Assembly (NCBI GenBank): GCA_016711125.1
Contig: JADJTQ010000003.1
Location: 682,001 to 746,000, forward strand
Direction of reading: 5' to 3'
DNA length: 64,000 bases
From: Saprospiraceae bacterium
GTDB lineage: Bacteria > Bacteroidota > Bacteroidia > Chitinophagales > Saprospiraceae
In this document: in pieces, positions 57,053-64,000 of the stretch
How positions within the stretch are numbered: position 1 is the stretch's first letter
Layout: every line of letters begins with the position of its first letter
Program-made: the position numbers and the translations under genes
The notes under the pieces: model-generated
Database searches by the model: none
What the model was told of the DNA's origin: nothing
Seen by the model: the letters and a program-made list of their open reading frames with translations, nothing else

Positions 57053-57981
57053 ATGATCATGCGAAGAAGAAAATTTGTAAAAATTCTTGGTGCGGGCTCA
57101 TCATTTGCGTTAGGTAGCGCATCATTGATCGACTCAAGCTCCGAGAAAGAACTAGTAAAATCAGAGCTGGCACAAGAACCGGTGATCGAATGGAATGCCC
57201 ATATTTTCAGCTCTAACCTCAAAAAATACCCATTTCATCCCAAAGCTACTTACCAACCGGACGTTTCAGCCCATGCAGAGGATCCATTGTCGACCTACCT
57301 CGACCGGTTGAGGAATGAGGGCGTAGACCGGGCAGTGATTGTTCATCCTGAACCCTATGGAGATGACCATGCACTGATCCTTGATTGCCTGCAAAAGGAA
57401 CCCAATATGTTGCGTGGTACCAGTCTTTTTTATCCGCGAGATGAGCAGGCACCAGATAAACTAGCTAAGCTGATAAAGAGAGAACCTAAGATTGTCGCGA
57501 CCCGGTTTCATGCCTTAAAAGGCAATGAAAAATATCTGGACAGCTTTGCTGATGCTGGAGTGAGGGCTTTGTGGCGCAAAGCATACGAATTGGATTTGGT
57601 TATTGAACTGCACATTGGGCCGGATTATGCCAAGCAAGCCGGTGTTGCCATGGAAGCTTTTCCGGGGTGTAAGGTTTTAATCGATCACTGGCTGAACCTC
57701 ACCTGGGTAATGCCGTTGAATTTGCCGAAGTACTGGACCTCTCCAGATTTCCCAATTGCTACATGAAATTGTCTGGCTTAAATCATTTTGCACAAGATGC
57801 ACCACACTATGAAGGCGCCCTCGCCTTCACCCGGAGAGTCGTCCAGGAATTTGGTCCGGACAAGGTAATCTGGGGTAGTGAGACCCCTAAAATCGTTGAT
57901 GTGCATATGCAGGGTTATTCTGCCAAGGAAATTGCAATGGTCAAAGGTGGCAATATTCGTCGTTTGCTCAACTGGAAATAA
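57053..57981 (+). CDS. Exported amidohydrolase (Tat-type signal), frameshifted
   Basis: A TIM-barrel amidohydrolase of the amidohydrolase-2 type. RRRKFVKILGAGSSFALGSA is a twin-arginine-like signal, EWNAHIFSSN holds the first His region, and IELHIGPDYA and IVATRFHALKG lie in the barrel. A missing T near 57689 breaks the frame; repaired, the sequence reads DHLAEPHLGNAVEFAEVLDL and joins the last part (MKLSGLNHFAQD, IWGSETPKIV). These hydrolases act on carboxylates and lactones such as 4-sulfomuconolactone or dicarboxylates. The substrate is unknown here. Confidence 0.8.
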
Positions 57982-58044
57982 GTAGGTGATTAGTTAAGTA
58001 GGTGATTGGTCAAGTAGGTGATTGGTTAAGTGGATGATTGGTTA
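57981..58044. repeat. Four tandem copies of a 16-bp repeat
   Basis: AGTAGGTGATTAGTTA, AGTAGGTGATTGGTCA, AGTAGGTGATTGGTTA and AGTGGATGATTGGTTA follow one another from 57981 to 58044, just after the amidohydrolase stop and before the convergent methyltransferase gene. They are probably a minisatellite. Confidence 0.85.
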
Positions 58045-58056
58045 AATTGTCGCAAA

Positions 58057-58791
58057 TCATACTCTTCCTATTCTGGTGAAAATTGGAAAATTAACCACCA
58101 GGTAATCTGATGATCCCCATTGTTTTTTTAATAGGGGGACCAGATCTTCAAGTGGATCATATTTATTGGTTTTTATGAAATGATTTAGTGCAGACCATGT
58201 ACTTAAATATCCAAGGAGATCATGAAATTTCCAAAGTGTTGTATGAGTAAATTGCTCGATCTTCACCTCGTGGAAAGGAAATGGAATGCTTTGATATTGC
58301 TGGTCTACATGCTTTCTTTCCGCATCCCAATATTTACCTATAGTATCGGCATAAAATACATCAATAACCGGATCGATATTCGGATTTATTCGTAATAGTT
58401 GATAACCGATTAAGGCTAACACACCTGAAGCTTTTGAAACTCGATGAATTTCCAGATAGAATTTTTCAAAATCAAACCAATGAGCAGCCTGACCCACTGT
58501 AATTAAGTCAAAATAGTGATCTGGAAAATCTGTTTTTTCAGCAGGTTGTTGTGTATATTTTATTTCATCAGGCTTGGCTGCCTGTTCCAATTGCTTTTGA
58601 CTTATGTCAGTGGCAAAAACTTGTTTGAAATAAGGTAATAGTTGCACGGCTAATTGACCATTGCCAGTGCCGCAATCTAAGGCTCTCTCCTTTTTCGAAG
58701 TGAGCGCTACAATTGATTTTATTAATGGATCGGGATAGCATGGACGGAATCTTTGGTAATCAATCGATTGTTCTGAAAAGTTGTCCTTCAC
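58057..58791 (-). CDS. Class I SAM-dependent methyltransferase
   Basis: About 244 residues of the methyltransferase-11/UbiE-like family. SAM-binding motif I is RALDCGTGNGQLAVQLLPYF, followed by VFATDISQKQLEQA, LITVGQAAHWFDFEKFY and a VLALIGYQLL post-motif. I start it at the GTG at 58791 (KDNFSEQSIDYQRFRPCYP, the typical beginning of this family). A longer frame exists to 59082 but would overlap the divergent esterase start and add an unrelated leader. The substrate is unknown. Confidence 0.85.
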   Translation of the reverse strand: MKDNFSEQSIDYQRFRPCYPDPLIKSIVALTSKKERALDCGTGNGQLAVQLLPYFKQVFATDISQKQLEQAAKPDEIKYTQQPAEKTDFPDHYFDLITVGQAAHWFDFEKFYLEIHRVSKASGVLALIGYQLLRINPNIDPVIDVFYADTIGKYWDAERKHVDQQYQSIPFPFHEVKIEQFTHTTLWKFHDLLGYLSTWSALNHFIKTNKYDPLEDLVPLLKKQWGSSDYLVVNFPIFTRIGRV

Positions 58792-58917
58792 CTGAAATGA
58801 ATTTGAACCAAGTGTTTGAATAGATCTGAATTTAGCAATTATATAATTGCCATTGAAATTAACTAAAAACGTACTATCTTCAATTGTCGCTATCACCTGC
58901 ATTAAATTAAATCTCCA

Positions 58918-60257
58918 ATGAAATTGACAATAATCTTTGTGCTGATTGGCATCAGCCTTTGCAGCTATGCACAGCAGAATCGAACTCCTGAAAAAGACAG
59001 TATGATGGCAGAATGGCGTCGTCAGACCCAAATTGATTATCAGTACATGTTGAATCAGATGGGGATCGATAGCATCAGGCAAGGGGCAATGGCCGAGACC
59101 CGGATGCTCCCAATACCGCCAATTACGATGAAACTAAAGCCAATCCCTATCCGGATTATCCGGATCCTCTTAAATTGAATAATGGACAGATGGTCAAAGA
59201 CGCCCAACTATGGTGGGCAACGAGAAGAAATGAACGTCTTGAAGACTTTGATCGCGAAGTTTATGGCCGCTTACCTGAAAACCTTCCGGCTGTCAACTGG
59301 GAGGTCATTGAAGCGATCATGGAGAAGAAAGAGTCAATCGAGGTGATTACTAAAAAGCTGGTGGGTCATGTGGACAATTCGCTTTATCCGTCAGTAGAAG
59401 TGGATATTGAGATGACTTTAACCGTACCGGCAAATGCGAAGCAGGCAGTTCCGATAATCATTCAATTTTCCTTCAATTGGCCGGTCTGGTTTAACCGACC
59501 CGCCGATACCGAAACAACGGAGTGGCAAACGCTGCTTCTAGAGAAAGGTTGGGGGTTTGCGACTTTGATGGCTGTCAGTATTTAAGCCGACAACGGAGCC
59601 GGTTTTACCGAAGGAATTATCGGTTTGGTGAATGAAGGTAAAAGAAGAAAGCCGATGACTGGGGAAGTCTCCGAGTTTGGGCCTGGGGTGCGGGAAAAGC
59701 CCTGGACTACTTAGAAACCGATGTCAATGTAGATGCCAACAAGGTGGGTATAACCGGTCATTCGCGCTATGGAAAAGCAGCTATTGTAACCATGGCTTAC
59801 GAGCAGCGTTGTGCTATAGGTTATCAGTTCCTCCGGAGCCGGTGGGGTAAAACCGCATCGAAGAAATGCTGGTGAAATTGTGGAAAATGTTGCCGGATCA
59901 AATGAATACCATTGGATGGCGGGCAACTATATTAAATATGCCGGGCCTCTTAATTGGAATGATCTTCCGATAGATTCCCACGGGTTACTAACACTTTGTG
60001 CTCCACGACCTGTGTTTGTGGGATGAGGTGACAAAGGTGATGGATGGGTCGATCCAAGGGGTATGTTTATGGCATGTGTTGGTGCCGGGCCAATATACAG
60101 GTTATTGGGTAAGAATGGCTTGGGTACCGAAGCCTACCCCTTGCTAGAGACCCCACTCATTAGTGGAGATATCGCTTTTCGGCAGCACAAGAAAGGACAT
60201 ACTCCAGTACCTAACTGGGTTACCTTTATTGAGTTTGCCAGCGCTTATCTCGATTGA
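58918..60257 (+). pseudogene. CE15-like acetylxylan/glucuronoyl esterase, multiply broken
   Basis: All pieces of a secreted CE15-like esterase are present but in several frames. A signal peptide (FVLIGISLCSYA) and the VKDAQLWWATRRNERLEDFD segment come first, then VPIIIQFSF. The nucleophile GITGHSRYGKAA, SSSGAGGVKPHRRN, the PRPVFVG segment and KKGHTPVPNWVTFIEF follow. Breaks: a missing base near 59096, a TAA at 59583-59585, a missing G near 59654, at least one more shift near 59825 and a TGA at 60024-60026. The number and variety of lesions mark a true pseudogene or a poor consensus. Confidence 0.75.
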
Positions 60258-60334
60258 ATGCCTTCGCAATTAAGGTGATCTCGATTAAGATGGTTCAATT
60301 TATTGGAGGGGCACTTGATAATCTGAATAAAATG

Positions 60335-60350
60335 TACGACATTTGGTGTA
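60335..60350 (+). promoter_or_regulatory. Candidate autoregulatory dyad of the Xre/RES pair
   Basis: TACGACA and TGGTGTA, two bases apart within 60335-60350, form an imperfect inverted repeat (5 of 7 pairs) 14 bp upstream of the antitoxin start. Xre-type antitoxins bind such short dyads to repress their own operon. The evidence here is only position and symmetry. Confidence 0.25.
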
Positions 60351-60363
60351 AATAATTCGGCAA

Positions 60364-60858
60364 ATGACGCACGATTCAACTTCAAATTTTGATGCCCTCC
60401 TTTTGAATGATCCTGCCGTTGCTTACGCATCCAGGCGTTACGACTTTTTTTCTGCCTTAACCGAAGGTCTGCCAGCCAAAACAGAAATCAGTCCTTATGA
60501 AATGATTGAGATCATTCGGAAGGGTTTAGATAAACGGACGATCTATCACCTGGCACAGCTTCTCGGTATCACCATCGATCAAATCTGTGATTTGGTGCAT
60601 ATTTCCGCCCGGACGCTTCAGCGTAAAGGAGAATCGGAATCACTGGGGCCTCTGGTTTCTGAAAGAGCGCTCGATCTTGCCAACGTTTTAGTTCAGGGAG
60701 TGAATGCTTTGGGGTCGATTCAGGCTATGCAGGCTTGGTTGATAGCGATGCGGCCAGCACTTGGGGGGTCCACACCGCTCTCCCTGCTTGATACATCCTT
60801 GGGCTGCGAGATGGTTTCTGATGTTTTGGGCAGGATTGAGCATGGAGTTTACAGTTGA
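60364..60858 (+). CDS. Xre/MbcA/ParS-family antitoxin
   Basis: 164 residues. The N-terminal part (YEMIEIIRKGLDKRTIYHLA, QLLGITIDQICDLVHISART) is an Xre-like DNA-binding core. The C-terminal toxin-binding domain shows LGGSTPLSLLDTSLGCEMVS and GRIEHGVYS, the hallmark of RES-partner antitoxins. It blocks the RES toxin active site and represses the operon. Its stop overlaps the toxin start by 4 bp, so the two are translationally coupled. Confidence 0.92.
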   Translation: MTHDSTSNFDALLLNDPAVAYASRRYDFFSALTEGLPAKTEISPYEMIEIIRKGLDKRTIYHLAQLLGITIDQICDLVHISARTLQRKGESESLGPLVSERALDLANVLVQGVNALGSIQAMQAWLIAMRPALGGSTPLSLLDTSLGCEMVSDVLGRIEHGVYS

Positions 60859-61328
60859 TGTTGGTGTACAGAATTACGCGTACTATCTATGCAGGAAGTC
60901 TTTCGGGCGAGGGAGCGAAAAGATTTGGTGGCAGATGGAATCATAAAGGGACTTCACTAATTTATACATCAGCTCACATCTCATTGGCTTTTCTTGAACT
61001 TTTAGTTAACGTCGATGTACCTGCACTTCAGAATGATTTCAACATTATAGTCATTCAGATTCCAGACTATATCAAGATCAAATCGCTAGACGAATCCAGA
61101 TTAGACCCGGACTGGCGGATTAGTGCTGGCGATGGATCTAAGGATTTGGGCACCCAGTGGTGTCAGGCAAATCAAGAGGCGGTTTTGGCGGTACCCAGTG
61201 CAGTAATACCTTTTGAGTACAATTATTTATTAAATCCAAGTCATCCTGATTTCGCCGGATTTACAATCCACAAGGTCTTAAACCTCGAGATTGATGCCCG
61301 ATTTAAAGATTCAAAAAGCAGTGTCTGA
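60855..61328 (+). CDS. RES-domain toxin (NAD+ phosphorylase/glycohydrolase)
   Basis: 157 residues. RES toxins break down NAD+ and stop growth. The fold's marker residues are present: Arg in YRITR, the KRFGGRWN segment, YTSAHISLAFLELLVNV and a Ser-containing loop near the end (NPSHPDF). FELLV-type helices and EIDARF at the end are typical. Its 3' end overlaps the convergent ACT-domain gene by 18 bp. With the upstream antitoxin it forms a type II toxin-antitoxin pair. Confidence 0.92.
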   Translation: MMLVYRITRTIYAGSLSGEGAKRFGGRWNHKGTSLIYTSAHISLAFLELLVNVDVPALQNDFNIIVIQIPDYIKIKSLDESRLDPDWRISAGDGSKDLGTQWCQANQEAVLAVPSAVIPFEYNYLLNPSHPDFAGFTIHKVLNLEIDARFKDSKSSV

Positions 61329-61727
61329 TTGATGTTTTTGTGAAAGTTCCTGAAGGATAACCATAGCTTGACCCGCATCTTTTTTGGGAATAAATAGATG
61401 ATCAGAATAAAAAGCAGCAACTACATTACATGAAATATGATGACTTGCCAGTGCTTCGGAGAATGTAGCTGTAAGGCCTACTCCGTCTAAAGCTGAATGC
61501 ACATCCAGGGTGATCCAACTGTACAACAACGAATATGGTAAACCCAATTCATCCGCCATATGCCGATTCAATACAACGGAAATGCCTTGTTTCTCCCGAA
61601 AGAAAAATAAAATGTCTTCGGTGTTGGGTGAAAAAGGAACTTCGACCGAACAAAAAACGAAGTCGCCCGGATTGATTACAGGATTCAGTGATTTGAGTAT
61701 TTTTTTTAAATTCTTTTCTCCTGACAT
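61311..61727 (-). CDS. ACT-domain-containing protein
   Basis: About 138 residues made of two ACT-like halves: DFVFCSVEVPFSPNTEDILF plus FFREK, then LYSWITLDVHSALDGVGLTA and HHISCNVVAAFYSDHLFI. This matches the ACT_7/DUF2241-type small proteins. ACT domains bind amino acids and regulate enzymes, but no partner is adjacent. The start is the ATG at 61727 (SGEKNLKKILKS); the longer frame to 61820 adds an unrelated leader. It overlaps the RES gene in convergent orientation. Confidence 0.75.
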   Translation of the reverse strand: MSGEKNLKKILKSLNPVINPGDFVFCSVEVPFSPNTEDILFFFREKQGISVVLNRHMADELGLPYSLLYSWITLDVHSALDGVGLTATFSEALASHHISCNVVAAFYSDHLFIPKKDAGQAMVILQELSQKHQSDTAF

Positions 61728-61958
61728 CAAATCAATTGTATAATACCGCCAAGTGTACAATAAACTTCTATTAACCTCTATATCATCTGGGCATGAAAAT
61801 AAATCATTTTCTTCAGCCATTTACGGAGGTACTAAAATAGGTTATTATAGTTTTTATGGGATTGCTTGTTTTATTATACAAAGTAAGGTACTTGGTGTGC
61901 GGGAATCCTATATGATAAAAATCTTGTTCCTGTTGGATTCAGCGCTTATATTTAGGGT

Positions 61959-63689
61959 ATGCCTCACAAAAGAGTTCCAATAAAATTTAAACTGGCTGTG
62001 ATCATCAATACTTTGGTGGTTCCTCTGCTGTTGCTTTTATCTTTTTTGTTCTATTGGCAATTTCGAAATGCCCTGGATGAGCGTGTCTTGCTGCAGCTAA
62101 GTTCGATTAAACAGTTGAAATCTGTACAGATTGAGGACTTTCTTCGCCAGGAATGGACTCTGTTTGGCGAATTATATGCAGCGCGTGATGATCGAAGGCG
62201 TGCCGAATCTTCGATCGAATCAGATATTATGATATTTGACACGACAGATCATTTGGATGATCCCGCACTAAGCCATCTATTATCCCTAGATCAAGATGGA
62301 ATCCATGATTTGAGCTTTTTTTCTCCGGATGGGAGGATAATGGTTGGCTACTATCTGAGGTTTGATTCAAGCAAAAGGGCTGTACGTATAAGTCCTGCCG
62401 AGAAGATACAGCAGATCTTGCTCGAACGAACCGGGATGGGTGAAACGGGAGAAACCTATCTCGTGGGACCCGATTTCAAACTCCGGTCTCAGTCACGGTT
62501 TTTTCCAGATATTAACCCTATAAAAATGCATGCTAAGACCCATGGTGTGGTGGAAGCCCTGGAAGGCTTTGAAGGCAGAGGGATTTTCCCGGATTATCGA
62601 AACATTATGGTTTTTAGTGCCTATAGTGTGTTGAATGTGGGATTGGTTAGATGGGTCATATTATCGGAACTTGACAAAAGTGAGGCTCATCAACCCTTGG
62701 AAAGCATGCGAAACCGGCTGATAATGATCTTGATCATCGTAGTGTCTATTACGATTTTCGGATCTTTTATATTGGCCAGGAGTCTTGTCAAGCCCTTAGT
62801 AAGAATGAAGGCAAGACTAAGTGAAATGTCATTGGGAAATTTTTCGATTGAAAGCCTGACGAACTATCGAAGGGATGAGATTGGAGACATGTTTAAAGCG
62901 CTCGACGAGGTCGTTGCCTCCATCCGGCAAGCTATGAGGTTTGCCAGTGCAATCGGTTCGATGCAACTTGATACAAAATATGAAATTCTCAGCGAACATG
63001 ATTCTCTTGGCCAGGCGCTGATCAATATGCAAGAGAAACTTAAAGAATTCAAGCATCAAGAGGAGCAAATCCAGTTGTCGACACAGAAGACCATTCTGCG
63101 AAGTCAGGAAAAGGATCGTGAGCGACTGTCTCGGGAAATGCATGATGGTTTGGGTCCATTGTTGACCAGTTTAAGAATGATTGTCCAGCAACTGGACATT
63201 TCGACCGAAGAGCGGGGAAAAATTAAAAGCATCCTGGATGAAACCATAGGTGAGGTCAGACGTATGACATACAATCTTATGCCTCAGGCTCTGGTCGATT
63301 TTGGGGTTGGAGAAGCATTAGCTAATCTCACCAAGTTGTCAGCGAAGATATCTGGCATATCGATCAAATATACTCATACCATGAAAAGTGATTCCCGGTT
63401 CCCCGATGAAGTGAACATCGGGCTCTACCGGATTGCCCAGGAAGTATTAAACAATGCACTTAAACACTCAGGAGCTTGTGAAATCAAAATGTCTTTAACA
63501 GAATTTGATGATCGTATTTCTTTTTATTTTGTGGATGATGGCAATGGGTTTGATATATATAAAATGTATCCGGGAGCTGGTCTAATAAATATCCGGGAAC
63601 GATGCCGTATTCTGAGAGGCAGCATAAATCTTACATCCAATCAAGATGGTACAAGTATAGAAATAGAAATCCCTTTGCAAAATGATTAA
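61959..63689 (+). CDS. NarL-system sensor histidine kinase (HisKA_3) with HAMP domain
   Basis: 576 residues. A first membrane helix (LAVIINTLVVPLLLLLSFLF) precedes a large periplasmic sensor region, Cache-like in pattern (GMGETGETYLVGPDFKL), up to a second helix (LIMILIIVVSITIFGSFILA). A HAMP linker follows. The kinase part has REMHDGLGPLLTSLRMIV with the phospho-His, RIAQEVLNNALKHSGA, DDGNGFD and GAGLINIRERCRI. It phosphorylates the response regulator encoded next, whose start overlaps its last 8 bp (ATGATTAA). Confidence 0.92.
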   Translation: MPHKRVPIKFKLAVIINTLVVPLLLLLSFLFYWQFRNALDERVLLQLSSIKQLKSVQIEDFLRQEWTLFGELYAARDDRRRAESSIESDIMIFDTTDHLDDPALSHLLSLDQDGIHDLSFFSPDGRIMVGYYLRFDSSKRAVRISPAEKIQQILLERTGMGETGETYLVGPDFKLRSQSRFFPDINPIKMHAKTHGVVEALEGFEGRGIFPDYRNIMVFSAYSVLNVGLVRWVILSELDKSEAHQPLESMRNRLIMILIIVVSITIFGSFILARSLVKPLVRMKARLSEMSLGNFSIESLTNYRRDEIGDMFKALDEVVASIRQAMRFASAIGSMQLDTKYEILSEHDSLGQALINMQEKLKEFKHQEEQIQLSTQKTILRSQEKDRERLSREMHDGLGPLLTSLRMIVQQLDISTEERGKIKSILDETIGEVRRMTYNLMPQALVDFGVGEALANLTKLSAKISGISIKYTHTMKSDSRFPDEVNIGLYRIAQEVLNNALKHSGACEIKMSLTEFDDRISFYFVDDGNGFDIYKMYPGAGLINIRERCRILRGSINLTSNQDGTSIEIEIPLQND

Positions 63690-64000
63690 CATTATAATAG
63701 CTGACGATCACCAATTATTTAGAGACGGGATGAAGGCATTGATCTCAAGTCAGCCAGATTTTCTGATCATAGGAAGTGTAGGTACGGGTCAGGAATTGAT
63801 GGATGCACTTGAAAGAGATACTTTACCAGATATTGTTTTACTCGACTTAAGTATGCCAGTAATGGATGGATTTGAAGTACTTAGACAGGTAAAGGGGAAA
63901 TTTCGCTCTGTGCGATTTATAGTCATATCGATGCATGAAGATGGTATCTATATTTCAAAATGTGTGCGAAGTGGTGCCCATGGATATCTTCTAAAAAATA
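63682..64000 (+). CDS. NarL/LuxR-family response regulator, cut by the window end
   Basis: Only the receiver domain is in the window. MINIIIADDHQLFRDGMKAL, the phospho-Asp in IVLLDLSMPVMDG, VISMHEDGIYISK and the Lys in GAHGYLLKN are present. The pairing with a HisKA_3 kinase predicts a LuxR-type helix-turn-helix downstream. It starts within the kinase stop region. Confidence 0.9.
   Translation, partial: MINIIIADDHQLFRDGMKALISSQPDFLIIGSVGTGQELMDALERDTLPDIVLLDLSMPVMDGFEVLRQVKGKFRSVRFIVISMHEDGIYISKCVRSGAHGYLLKN

Noticed and set aside
58792..59082. N-terminal extension of the methyltransferase
   Set aside because: It overlaps the divergent esterase start and is unlike family N-termini, while a GTG at 58791 gives the standard beginning.
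1..64000. tRNA, rRNA and riboswitch search by eye
   Set aside because: No cloverleaf with the usual GTTCGANTC loop, no rRNA signature and no recognisable aptamer was seen. A covariance search would settle this.

Overview
The window reads as chromosome of a Bacteroidota bacterium, most likely from the Saprospiraceae/Chitinophaga side of the phylum. The grounds are a LytS/LytTR histidine kinase and regulator pair, a stand-alone GldM C-terminal-like protein, a DUF6660 gene beside a CzcA-TolC fusion, many lipoproteins and almost no Shine-Dalgarno sequences. Several starts are also preceded by TAnnTTTG-type -7 elements. I see no rRNA, tRNA, CRISPR array or phage.

Layout. 0-8 kb: AraC-type regulator, pyruvate kinase-like enzyme, SRPBCC protein, S33 peptidase, a frameshifted ChbG/YdjC deacetylase, a gene relic, a methyltransferase and an 84-bp tandem repeat. 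8-16.5 kb: alpha-2-macroglobulin lipoprotein followed by penicillin-binding protein 1C, a classic envelope-defence pair. 16.5-21 kb: DUF4143 ATPase preceded by two tandem dyads, a GH106-like hydrolase, a terminator and a GldM_C-like protein. 21-30 kb: LytS/LytTR system, small stress and regulatory genes, DNA glycosylase, an HtrA-like protein lacking its histidine segment, and a bestrophin. Hairpin-forming GGATCCTGGAGC repeats are scattered here.

30.6-39.3 kb (minus strand) is a Zn/Cd/Co-type efflux operon: DUF6660 protein, CzcA fused to an outer-membrane factor, CzcB, a NicO-like transporter and a P1B-type ATPase. 39.8-42.7 kb encodes an exported redox cluster: di-heme oxidoreductase, Rieske lipoprotein and beta-barrel. 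44.6-48.7 kb (minus) holds a nucleoside phosphorylase, a YeeE/YedE thiosulfate-type transporter and a pentaheme cytochrome, and behind them an ArsR-rhodanese regulator with a truncated MFS gene. 49-55.6 kb is a second metal-efflux set (His-rich proteins, TolC, CusB, CusA-type RND). It is followed by an IS630-family element, an amidohydrolase, a methyltransferase, a decayed CE15-like esterase, a Xre/RES toxin-antitoxin pair, an ACT-domain protein and a NarL-type two-component system cut by the window end.

A striking feature is about 20 single-base indels, most at homopolymers, that split otherwise well-conserved genes. Three apparent in-frame nonsense codons also occur. Either the consensus has homopolymer errors or the region is decaying. 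I give each such gene its full span and state where the frame breaks.
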